From: Siphonodentalium dalli
Taxonomy: Eukaryota; Mollusca; Scaphopoda; Gadilida; Siphonodentaliidae
Assembly: GCA_032622095.1 (NCBI GenBank)
Contig: CP136066.1
Span: forward strand, 10,873,784 to 10,937,783
Direction of reading: 5' to 3'
Length of the DNA: 64,000 bases
Shown here: piece after piece, positions 34,401-47,578 of the stretch
Numbering within the stretch: position 1 is the first letter of the stretch
Layout: each line of letters starts with the position of its first letter
Notes under the pieces: model-generated
Told to the model about the DNA's origin: nothing
Seen by the model: only the letters and a program-made list of their open reading frames with translations
The model's database searches: none
Made by a program: the position numbers and the translations under genes

Positions 34401-36229
34401 TGAAAACCGAGCCCAATGCGCTAAAACTGTTATATATGATAATCATGTGACCAGCGATGACCTATATGTAAAAAATCCGAGCTGCTTGTGGTGAGATTCT
34501 GATAAAGGGTTAACACACGAATCAAATCACTCCCAAATTGTGTTCAGAAAACGGATATTCCGTGCACACTGGGACGAAAACCGAGCCCAATGCGCTAAAA
34601 CTGTTATATATGATAGTCACGTGGCCCTTGATGACCTATATGTCAAAAATCCGAGCTGCGTGTGGCGAGATTCTGATAAAGGGTTAACACACGCATCAAA
34701 TGATGCCCAAATTGTGTTCATAAAACGCATATCCCGCGCACACTGGGACGAAAACCGAGCCCAATGCGCTAAAACTGATATATATGATAGTCACGTGGCC
34801 CTTGATGACCTATATGTCAAAAATCCGAGCTGCGTGTGGTGAGATTCTGATAAAGGGTTAACACACGAATCAAATCATGCCCAAATTGTGTTCATAAAAC
34901 GCATATCCCGTGCACACTGGGGTGAAAACCGAGCCCAATGTGCTGAAACTGATATATATATATATGATAAACACGTGACGCGTGATGACCTATATGTCAA
35001 AAATCCGAGCTGCGTGTGGTGAGATTCTGATAAAGGGTTAACACTCGAATCAAATCATGTCCATATTGTGTTCAGAAAACACATATCCCGTGCACACTGG
35101 GACGAAAACCGAGCCCAATGCGCTAAAACTGATATATATGATAGTCACGTGGCCCTTGATGACCTATATGTCAAAAATCCGAGCTGCGTGTGGTTGGATT
35201 CTAATAAAGGGTTAACACAAGAATCAAATCATGCCCAAATTGTGTTCAGAAAACGCATATCCCGTGCACACTGGGACGAAACCCGAGCCCTATGTGCTAA
35301 AACTGATATCTATGATAAACACGTGACGCGTGATGATCTATATGTCGAAAATCCGAGCTGCGTGTAGTAAGATTCTAATAAAGGGTTAACACACGAATCA
35401 AATCGTGCCCATATTGTGTTCAGAAAACACATATCCCGTGCACACTGGGACGAAAACCGAGCCCAATGCGCTAAAACTGATATATATGATAGTCACGTGG
35501 CCCTTGGTGACCTATATGTCAAAAATCCGAGCTGCGTGTGGTGGGATTCTAATAAAGGGTTAACACACGAATCAAATCGTGCCCATATTGTGTTCAGAAA
35601 ACGCATATCCCTAGCACACTGGGATGAAAACCGAGCCCAATGCGCTAAAACTGTTATATATGATAATCATGTGACCAGCGATGACCTATATGATAAAAAT
35701 CCGAGCTGCGTGTGGTGAGATTCTGATAAAGGGTTAACACACGAATCAAATCACGCCCAAATTGTGTTCAGAAAACGGATATCCCGTGCACACTGGGACG
35801 AAAACCGAGCCCAATGCGCTAAAACTGTTATATATGATAGTCACGTGGCCCTTGAGGACCTATATGTCAAAAATCCGAGCTGCGTGTGGCGAGATTCTGA
35901 TAAAGGGTTAACACACGCATCAAATGATGCCCAAATTGTGTTCATAAAACGCATATCCCGTGCACACTGGGACGAAAACCGAGCCCAATGTGCTAAAACT
36001 GATATATATGATAAACACGTGACGCGTGATGACCTATATGTCAAAAATCCGAGCAGCTTCTGATGAGATTCTGATAAAGGGTTAACACACGAATCAAATC
36101 ACGTCCATACTGTGTTCAGAAAACGCATATCCCGTGCACACTGGGATGAAAACCGAGCCCAATGCGCTAAAACTGTTATATATGATAATCACGTGACCAG
36201 CGATGACCTATATATGTCAAAAATCCGAG

Positions 36230-39200
36230 CTGCGTGTGGTGAGATTCTGATAAAGGGTTAACACACGAATCAAATCGCGCCCAAATTGTGTTCAGAAAAC
36301 GCATATCCCGTGCACACTGAGACGAAAACCGAGCCCAATGTGCTAAAACTAATATATATGATAGTCACGTGGCCCTTGATGACCTATATTTCAAGCATCC
36401 GAGCTGAGTGTGGTGAGTTTCTGATAAAGGGTTAACACACGAATCAAATCATGCCCATATTGTGTTCAGAAAACGTATATCCCGTGCACACTAGGATGAA
36501 AACCGAGCCCAATGTGCTGAAACTGATATATATGATAATCACGTGACGCGTGATGACCTATATGTCAAAAATCCGAGCTGTGTGTGGTGAGATTCTGATA
36601 AAGGGTTCACACAAGAATCAAATCAAGCCCATATTGTGTTCAGAAAACGCATATCCCGTGCACACTGGGATGAAACCCGAGCCCTATGTGCTAAAACTGT
36701 TATATATGATAAACACGTGACGCGTGATGACCTATATGTCGAAAATCCGAGCTGCGTGTGGTAAGATTCTGATAAAGGGTTAACACACGAATCAAATCGT
36801 GCCCATATTGTGTTCAGAAAACGCATATCCTGTGCACACTGGGATGAAAACCGAGCCCAATGCGCTAAAACTGTTATATATGATAATCATGTGACCAGCG
36901 ATGACCTATATGTCAAAAATCCGAGCTTCGTGTGGCGAGATTCTGATAAAGGGTTAACACACGAATCAAATCACGCCCAAATTGTGTTCAGAAAACGCAT
37001 ATCCCGTGCACACTGGGATGAAAACCGAGTCTAATGCGCTAAAACTGTTATATATGATAGTCACGTGGCCCGGGATGACCTATATGTCAAAAATCCGAGC
37101 TGCGTGTTGTGAGATTCTGATAAAGGGTTCACACAAGAATCAAAGCATGCCCATATTGTGTTCAGAAAACGCATATCCCGTGCACACTGGGACGAAACCC
37201 GAGCCCTATGTGCTAAAACTGATATATATGATAAACACGTGACGCGTGATGATCTATATGTCGAAAATCCGAGCTGCGTGTGGTAAGATTCTGATAAAGG
37301 GTTAACACACGAATCAAATCGTGCCCATATTGTGTTCAGAAAACGCATATCCCGTGCACACTGGGATGAAAACCGAGCCCAATGCGCTAAAACTGTTATA
37401 TATGATATTCATGTGACCAGCGATGACCTATATGTAAAAAATCCGAGCTGCGTGTGGTGAGATTCTGATAAAGGGTTAACACACGAATCAAATCGCGCCC
37501 AAATTGTGTTCAGAAAACGCATATCCCGTGCACACTGAGACGAAAACCGAGCCCAATGTGCTAAAACTGATATATATGATAGTCACGTGGCCCTTGATGA
37601 CCTATATATCAAACATCCGAGCTGAGTGTGGTGAGTTTCTGATAAAGGGTTAACACACGAATCAAATCATGCCCATACTGTGTTCAGAAAACGCATATCC
37701 CGTGCACACTGGGATGAAACCCGAGCCCAATGCGCTAAAACTGTTATATATGATAGTCACGTGGCCCTTGAGGACCTATATGTAAAAATTCCGAGCTGCG
37801 TGTGGCGAGATTCTGATAAAGGGTTAACACACGCATCAAATGATGCCCAAATTGTGTTCATAAAACGCATATCCCGTGCACACTGGGACGAAAACCGAGC
37901 CCAATGTGCTAAAACTGATATATATGATAAACACGTGACGCGTGATGACCTATATGTCAAACATCCGAGCTGCTTGTGATGAGATTCTGATAAAGGGTTA
38001 ACACACGAATCAAATCATGTCCATACTGTGTTCAGAAAACGTATATCCCTAGCACACTGGGATGAAAACCGAGCCCAATGCGCTAAAACTGTTATATATG
38101 ATAATCACGTGACCAGCGATGACCTGTATATGTCAAAATCCGAGCTGCGTGTGGTGAGATTCTGATAAAGGGTTAACACACGAATCAAATCGCGCCCAAA
38201 TTGTGTTCAGAAAACGCATATCCCGTGCACACTGAGACGAAAACCGAGCCCAATGTGCTAAAACTAATATATATGATAGTCACGTGGCCCTTGATGACCT
38301 ATATGTCAAGCATCCGAGCTGAGTGTGGTGAGTTTCTGATAAAGGGTTAACACACGAATCAAATCATGCCCATATTGTGTTCAGAAAACGTATATCCCGT
38401 GCACACTAGGATGAAAACCGAGCCCAATGTGCTGAAACTGATATATATGATAATCACGTGACGCGTGATGACCTATATGTCAAAAATCCGAGCTGTGTGT
38501 GGTGAGATTCTGATAAAGGGTTCACACAAGAATCAAATCAAGCCCATATTGTGTTCAGAAAACGCATATCCCGTGCACACTGGGATGAAACCCGAGCCCT
38601 ATGTGCTAAAACTGTTATATATGATAAACACGTGACGCGTGATGACCTATATGTCGAAAATCCGAGCTGCGTGTGGTAAGATTCTGATAAAGGGTTAACA
38701 CACGAATCAAATCGTGCCCATATTGTGTTCAGAAAACGCATATCCTGTGCACACTGGGATGAAAACCGAGCCCAATGCGCTAAAACTGTTATATATGATA
38801 ATCATGTGACCAGCGATGACCTATATGTCAAAAATCCGAGCTTCGTGTGGCGAGATTCTGATAAAGGGTTAACACACGAATCAAATCACGCCCAAATTGT
38901 GTTCAGAAAACGCATATCCCGTGCACACTGGGATGAAAACCGAGTCTAATGCGCTAAAACTGTTATATATGATAGTCACGTGGCCCGGGATGACCTATAT
39001 GTCAAAAATCCGAGCTGCGTGTTGTGAGATTCTGATAAAGGGTTCACACAAGAATCAAAGCATGCCCATATTGTGTTCAGAAAACGCATATCCCGTGCAC
39101 ACTGGGACGAAACCCGAGCCCTATGTGCTAAAACTGATATATATGATAAACACGTGACGCGTGATGATCTATATGTCGAAAATCCGAGCTGCGTGTGGTA

Positions 39201-40059
39201 AGATTCTGATAAAGGGTTAACACACGAATCAAATCGTGCCCATATTGTGTTCAGAAAACGCATATCCCGTGCACACTGGGATGAAAACCGAGCCCAATGC
39301 GCTAAAACTGTTATATATGATATTCATGTGACCAGCGATGACCTATATGTAAAAAATCCGAGCTGCGTGTGGTGAGATTCTGATAAAGGGTTAACACACG
39401 AATCAAATCGCGCCCAAATTGTGTTCAGAAAACGCATATCCCGTGCACACTGAGACGAAAACCGAGCCCAATGTGCTAAAACTGATATATATGATAGTCA
39501 CGTGGCCCTTGATGACCTATATATCAAACATCCGAGCTGAGTGTGGTGAGTTTCTGATAAAGGGTTAACACACGAATCAAATCATGCCCATACTGTGTTC
39601 AGAAAACGCATATCCCGTGCACACTGGGATGAAACCCGAGCCCAATGCGCTAAAACTGTTATATATGATAGTCACGTGGCCCTTGAGGACCTATATGTAA
39701 AAATTCCGAGCTGCGTGTGGCGAGATTCTGATAAAGGGTTAACACACGCATCAAATGATGCCCAAATTGTGTTCATAAAACGCATATCCCGTGCACACTG
39801 GGACGAAAACCGAGCCCAATGTGCTAAAACTGATATATATGATAAACACGTGACGCGTGATGACCTATATGTCAAACATCCGAGCTGCTTGTGATGAGAT
39901 TCTGATAAAGGGTTAACACACGAATCAAATCATGTCCATACTGTGTTCAGAAAACGTATATCCCTAGCACACTGGGATGAAAACCGAGCCCAATGCGCTA
40001 AAACTGTTATATATGATAATCACGTGACCAGCGATGACCTGTATATGTCAAAATCCGAG
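36230..40059 (+). repeat. 11-monomer higher-order repeat, two copies of ~1,915 bp
   Basis: Many landmarks recur with an offset of exactly 1,915 bp: for example 36,623/38,538, 36,810/38,725, 37,061/38,976 and 37,680/39,595. By eye the copies differ at only a handful of sites (TATATTTCAAGCATC against TATATGTCAAGCATC at about 36,386/38,301), much less than monomers differ from one another. 1,915 is 11 x 174 + 1. Edges are set where the match to the next monomers fails and are approximate. Confidence 0.85.
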
Positions 40060-43000
40060 CTGCGTGTGGTGAGATTCTGATAAAGGGTTAACACACGAAT
40101 CAAATCGCGCCCAAATTGTGTTCAGAAAACGCATATCCCGTGCACACTGAGACGAAAACCGAGCCCAATGTGCTAAAACTGATATATATGATAGTCACGT
40201 GGCCCTTGATGACCTATATATCAAACATCCGAGCTGAGTGTGGTGAGTTTCTGATAAAGGGTTAACACACGAATCAAATCATGCCCATACTGTGTTCAGA
40301 AAACGCATATCCCGTGCACACTGGGATGAAACCCGAGCCCTATGTGCTGAAACTGATATATATGATAATCACGTGACGCGTGATGACCTATATGTCGAAA
40401 ACCTAGCTGCGTGTGGTGAGATTCTGATAAAGAGTTAACACACGAATCAAATCACGCCCAAATTGTGTTCAGAAAACGGATATCCCGTGCACACTGGGAC
40501 GAAAACCGAGCACAATGCGCTAAAACTGTTATATATGATAGTCACGTGGCCCTTGAGGACCTATATGTCAAAAATCCGAGCTGCGTGTGGCGAGATTCTG
40601 AACAAGGGTTAACACACGAATCAAATCATGCCCATATTGTGTTCAGAAAACGCATATCCAATGCACACTGGGATGAACACCGAGTCTAATGCGCTAAAAC
40701 TGTTATATATGATAGTCACGTGGCCCGGGATGACCTATATGTCAAAAATCCGAGCTGCATGTGGTGAGATTCTGATAAAGGGTTAACACACGAATCAAAT
40801 CATGCCCATATTGTGTTCAGAAAACGCATATCCAATGCACACTGGGATGAAAACCGAGTCTAATGCGCTAAAACTGTTATATATGATAGTCACGTGGCCC
40901 GGGGTGACCTATATGTCAAAAATCCGAGCTGCGTGTGGTACGATTCTGATAAAGGGTTAACACACGAATCAAATCGTGCCCATATTGTGTTCAGAAAACG
41001 CATATCCCGTGCACACTGGGATGAAAACCGAGCCCAATGCGCTAAAACTGTTATATATGATAATCATGTGACCAGCGATGACCTATATGTAAAAAATCCG
41101 AGCTGCTTGTGGTGAGATTCTGATAAAGGGTTAACACACGAATCAAATCACTCCCAAATTGTGTTCAGAAAACGGATATTCCGTGCACACTGGGACGAAA
41201 ACCGAGCCCAATGCGCTAAAACTGTTATATATGATAGTCACGTGGCCCTTGAGGACCTATATGTCAAAAATCCGAGCTGCGTGTGGCGAGATTCTGATAA
41301 AGGGTTAACACACGAATCAAATGATGCCCAAATTGTGTTCATAAAACGCATATCCCGCGCACACTGGGACGAAAACCGAGCCCAATGCGCTAAAACTGAT
41401 ATATATGATAGTCACGTGGCCCGGGATGACCTATATGTCAAAATTCGAGCTGCGTGTGGTGAGATTCTGATAAAGGGTTAACACACGAATCAAATCATGC
41501 CCAAATTGTGTTCATAAAACGCATATCCCGTGCACACTGGTGTGAAAACCGAGCCCAATGTGCTGAAACTGATATATATGATAAACACGTGACGCGTGAT
41601 GACCTATATGTCAAAAATCCGAGCTGCGTGTGGTGAGATTCTGATAAAGGGTTAACACTCGAATCAAATCATGTCCATATTGTGTTCAGAAAACGCATAT
41701 CCCGTGCACACTGGGATGAAAACCGAGCCCAATGCGCTAAAACTGTTATATATGATAATCATGTGACCAGCGATGACCTATATGTCAAACATCCGAGCTG
41801 TGTGTGGTGAGATTCTGATAAAGAGTTAACACACGAATCAAATCACGCCCAAATTGTGTTCAGAAAACGCATATCCCGTGCACACTGGGACGAAACCCGA
41901 GCCATATGTGCTAAAACTGATATCTATGATAAACACGTGACGCGTGATGATCTATATGTCGAAAATCCGAGCTGCGTGTAGTAAGATTCTAATAAATAGT
42001 TAACACACGAATCAAATCGTGCCCATATTGTGTTCAGAAAACACATATCCCGTGCACACTGGGACGAAAACCGAGCCCAATGCGCTAAAACTGATATATA
42101 TGATAGTCACGTGGCCCTTGATGACCTATATGTCAAAAATCCGAGCTGCGTGTGGTGGGATTCTAATAAAGGGTTAACACACGAATCAAATCGTGCCCAT
42201 ATTGTGTTCAGAAAACGCATATCCCTAGCACACTGGGATGAAAACCGAGCCCAGTGCGCTAAAACTGTTATATATGATAATCATGTGACCAGCGATGACC
42301 TATATGATAAAAATCCGAGCTGCGTGTGGTGAGATTCTGATAAAGGGTTAACACACGAATCAAATCACGCCCAAATTGTGTTCAGAAAACGCATATCCCG
42401 TGCACACTGGGATGAAAACCGAGCCCAATGCGCTAAAACTGTTATATATGATATTCATGTGACCAGCGATGACCTATATGTAAAAATCCGAGCTGCGTGT
42501 GGTGAGATTCTGATAAAGGGTTAACACACGAATCAAATCACGCCCAAATTGTGTTCAGAAAACGGATATCCCGTGCACACTGGGACGAAAACCGAGCCCA
42601 ATGCGCTAAAACTGTTATATATGATAGTCACGTTGCCCTTGAGGACCTATATGTCAAAAATCCGAGCTGCGTGTGGCGAGATTCTGATAAAGGGTTAACA
42701 CACGCATCAAATGATGCCCAAATTGTGTTCATAAAACGCATATCCCGTGCACACTGGGACGAAAACCGAGCCCAATGTGCTAAAACTGATATATATGATA
42801 AACACGTGACGCGTGATGACCTATATGTCAAAAATCCGAGCAGCTTCTGATGAGATTCTGATAAAGGGTTAACACACGAATCAAATCACGTCCATACTGT
42901 GTTCAGAAAACGCATATCCCGTGCACACTGGGATGAAAACCGAGCCCAATGCGCTAAAACTGTTATATATGATAATCACGTGACCAGCGATGACCTATAT

Positions 43001-44796
43001 ATGTCAAAAATCCGAGCTGCGTGTGGTGAGATTCTGATAAAGGGTTAACACACGAATCAAATCGCGCCCAAATTGTGTTCAGAAAACGCATATCCCGTGC
43101 ACACTGAGACGAAAACCGAGCCCAATGTGCTAAAACTGATATATATGATAGTCACGTGGCCCATGATGACCTATATGTCAAGCATCCGAGCTGAGTGTGG
43201 TGAGTTTCTGATAAAGGGTTAACACACGAATCAAATCATGCCCATATTGTGTTCAGAAAACGTATATCCCGTGCACACTAGGATGAAAACCGAGCCCAAT
43301 GTGCTGAAACTGATATATATGATAATCACGTGACGCGTGATGACCTATATGTCAAAAATCCGAGCTGTGTGTGGTGAGATTCTGATAAAGGGTTCACACA
43401 AGAATCAAATCATGCCCATATTGTGTTCAGAAAACGCATATCCCGTGCACACTGGGATGAAACCCGAGCCCTATGTGCTAAAACTGTTATATATGATAAA
43501 CACGTGACGCGTGATGACCTATATGTCGAAAATCCGAGCTGCGTGTGGTAAGATTCTGATAAAGGGTTAACACACGAATCAAATCGTGCCCATATTGTGT
43601 TCAGAAAACGCATATCCCGTGCACACTGGGATGAAAACCGAGCCCAATGCGCTAAAACTGTTATATATGATAATCATGTGACCAGCGATGACCTATATGT
43701 CAAAAATCCGAGCTTCGTGTGGCGAAATTCTGATAAAGGGTTAACACACGAATCAAATCACGCCCAAATTGTGTTCAGAAAACGCATATCCCGTGCACAC
43801 TGGGATGAAAACCGAGTCTAATGCGCTAAAACTGTTATATATGATAGTCACGTGGCCCGGGATGACCTATATGTCAAAAATCCGAGCTGCGTGTTGTGAG
43901 ATTCTGATAAAGGGTTCACACAAGAATCAAAGCATGCCCATATTGTGTTCAGAAAACGCATATCCCGTGCACACTGGGACGAAACCCGAGCCCTATGTGC
44001 TAAAACTGATATATATGATAAACACGTGACGCGTGATGATCTATATGTCGAAAATCCGAGCTGCGTGTGGTAAGATTCTGATAAAGGGTTAACACACGAA
44101 TCAAATCGTGCCCATATTGTGTTCAGAAAACGCATATCCCGTGCACACTGGGATGAAAACCGAGCCCAATGCGCTAAAACTGTTATATATGATATTCATG
44201 TGACCAGCGATGACCTATATGTAAAAATCCGAGCTGCGTGTGGTGAGATTCTGATAAAGGGTTAACACACGAATCAAATCACGCCCAAATTGTGTTCAGA
44301 AAACGGATATCCCGTGCACACTGGGACGAAACCCGAGCCCAATGCGCTAAAACTGTTATATATGATAGTCACGTGGCCCTTGAGGACCTATATGTCAAAA
44401 ATCCGAGCTGCGTGTGGCGAGATTCTGAACAAGGGTTAACACACGAATCAAATCATGCCCATATTGTGTTCAGAAAACGCATATCCAATGCACACTGGGA
44501 TGAACACCGAGTCTAATGCGCTAAAACTGTTATATATGATAGTCACGTGGCCCGGGATGACCTATATGTCAAAAATCCGAGCTGCATGTGGTGAGATTCT
44601 GATAAAGGGTTAACACACGAATCAAATCATGCCCATATTGTGTTCAGAAAACGCATATCCAATGCACACTGGGATGAAAACCGAGTCTAATGCGCTAAAA
44701 CTGTTATATATGATAGTCACGTGGCCCGGGGTGACCTATATGTCAAAAATCCGAGCTGCGTGTGGTACGATTCTGATAAAGGGTTAACACACGAAT

Positions 44797-47578
44797 CAAA
44801 TCGTGCCCATATTGTGTTCAGAAAACGCATATCCCGTGCACACTGGGATGAAAACCGAGCCCAATGCGCTAAAACTGTTATATATGATAATCATGTGACC
44901 AGCGATGACCTATATGTAAAAAATCCGAGCTGCTTGTGGTGAGATTCTGATAAAGGGTTAACACACGAATCAAATCACTCCCAAATTGTGTTCAGAAAAC
45001 GGATATTCCGTGCACACTGGGACGAAAACCGAGCCCAATGCGCTAAAACTGTTATATATGATAGTCACGTGGCCCTTGAGGACCTATATGTCAAAAATCC
45101 GAGCTGCGTGTGGCGAGATTCTGATAAAGGGTTAACACACGCATCAAATGATGCCCAAATTGTGTTCATAAAACGCATATCCCGCGCACACTGGGACGAA
45201 AACCGAGCCCAATGCGCTAAAACTGATATATATGATAGTCACGTGGCCCGGGATGACCTATATGTCAAAATTCGAGCTGCGTGTGGTGAGATTCTGATAA
45301 AGGGTTAACACACGAATCAAATCATGCCCAAATTGTGTTCATAAAACGCATATCCCGTGCACACTGGTGTGAAAACCGAGCCCAATGTGCTGAAACTGAT
45401 ATATATGATAAACACGTGACGCGTGATGATCTATATGTCGAAAATCCGAGCTGCGTGTAGTAAGATTCTAATAAATAGTTAACACACGAATCAAATCGTG
45501 CCCATATTGTGTTCAGAAAACACATATCCCGTGCACACTGGGACGAAAACCGAGCCCAATGCGCTAAAACTGATATATATGATAGTCACGTGGCCCTTGA
45601 TGACCTATATGTCAAAAATCCGAGCTGCGTGTGGTGGGATTCTAATAAAGGGTTAACACACGAATCAAATCGTGCCCATATTGTGTTCAGAAAACGCATA
45701 TCCCTAGCACACTGGGATGAAAACCGAGCCCAGTGCGCTAAAACTGTTATATATGATAATCATGTGACCAGCGATGACCTATATGATAAAAATCCGAGCT
45801 GCGTGTGGTGAGATTCTGATAAAGGGTTAACACACGAATCAAATCACGCCCAAATTGTGTTCAGAAAACGGATATCCCGTGCACACTGGGACGAAAACCG
45901 AGCCCAATGCGCTAAAACTGTTATATATGATAGTCACGTTGCCCTTGAGGACCTATATGTCAAAAATCCGAGCTGCGTGTGGCGAGATTCTGATAAAGGG
46001 TTAACACACGCATCAAATGATGCCCAAATTGTGTTCATAAAACGCATATCCCGTGCACACTGGGACGAAAACCGAGCCCAATGTGCTAAAACTGATATAT
46101 ATGATAAACACGTGACGCGTGATGACCTATATGTCAAAAATCCGAGCAGCTTCTGATGAGATTCTGATAAAGGGTTAACACACGAATCAAATCGTGCCCA
46201 TATTGTGTTCAGAAAACGCATATCCCGTGCACACTGGGATGAAAACCGAGCCCAATGCGCTAAAACTGTTATATATGATAATCATGTGACCAGCGATGAC
46301 CTATATGTAAAAAATCCGAGCTGCTTGTGGTGAGATTCTGATAAAGGGTTAACACACGAATCAAATCACTCCCAAATTGTGTTCAGAAAACGGATATTCC
46401 GTGCACACTGGGACGAAAACCGAGCCCAATGCGCTAAAACTGTTATATATGATAGTCACGTGGCCCTTGAGGACCTATATGTCAAAAATCCGAGCTGCGT
46501 GTGGCGAGATTCTGATAAAGGGTTAACACACGCATCAAATGATGCCCAAATTGTGTTCATAAAACGCATATCCCGCGCACACTGGGACGAAAACCGAGCC
46601 CAATGCGCTAAAACTGATATATATGATAGTCACGTGGCCCGGGATGACCTATATGTCAAAATTCGAGCTGCGTGTGGTGAGATTCTGATAAAGGGTTAAC
46701 ACACGAATCAAATCATGCCCAAATTGTGTTCATAAAACGCATATCCCGTGCACACTGGTGTGAAAACCGAGCCCAATGTGCTGAAACTGATATATATGAT
46801 AAACACGTGACGCGTGATGATCTATATGTCGAAAATCCGAGCTGCGTGTAGTAAGATTCTAATAAATAGTTAACACACGAATCAAATCGTGCCCATATTG
46901 TGTTCAGAAAACACATATCCCGTGCACACTGGGACGAAAACCGAGCCCAATGCGCTAAAACTGATATATATGATAGTCACGTGGCCCTTGATGACCTATA
47001 TGTCAAAAATCCGAGCTGCGTGTGGTGGGATTCTAATAAAGGGTTAACACACGAATCAAATCGTGCCCATATTGTGTTCAGAAAACGCATATCCCTAGCA
47101 CACTGGGATGAAAACCGAGCCCAGTGCGCTAAAACTGTTATATATGATAATCATGTGACCAGCGATGACCTATATGATAAAAATCCGAGCTGCGTGTGGT
47201 GAGATTCTGATAAAGGGTTAACACACGAATCAAATCACGCCCAAATTGTGTTCAGAAAACGGATATCCCGTGCACACTGGGACGAAAACCGAGCCCAATG
47301 CGCTAAAACTGTTATATATGATAGTCACGTTGCCCTTGAGGACCTATATGTCAAAAATCCGAGCTGCGTGTGGCGAGATTCTGATAAAGGGTTAACACAC
47401 GCATCAAATGATGCCCAAATTGTGTTCATAAAACGCATATCCCGTGCACACTGGGACGAAAACCGAGCCCAATGTGCTAAAACTGATATATATGATAAAC
47501 ACGTGACGCGTGATGACCTATATGTCAAAAATCCGAGCAGCTTCTGATGAGATTCTGATAAAGGGTTAACACACGAAT
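44797..47578 (+). repeat. 8-monomer higher-order repeat, two copies of 1,391 bp
   Basis: Landmarks recur at an offset of 1,391 bp: 44,988/46,379, 45,322/46,713, 45,509/46,900, 45,857/47,248 and 45,934/47,325. The copies look almost identical, including private variants such as CACACTGGTGTGAAAACC and GTCACGTTGCCCTTGAGG. After 47,578 the sequence moves to a different monomer class (AATCACGTCCATACTG). Confidence 0.88.
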
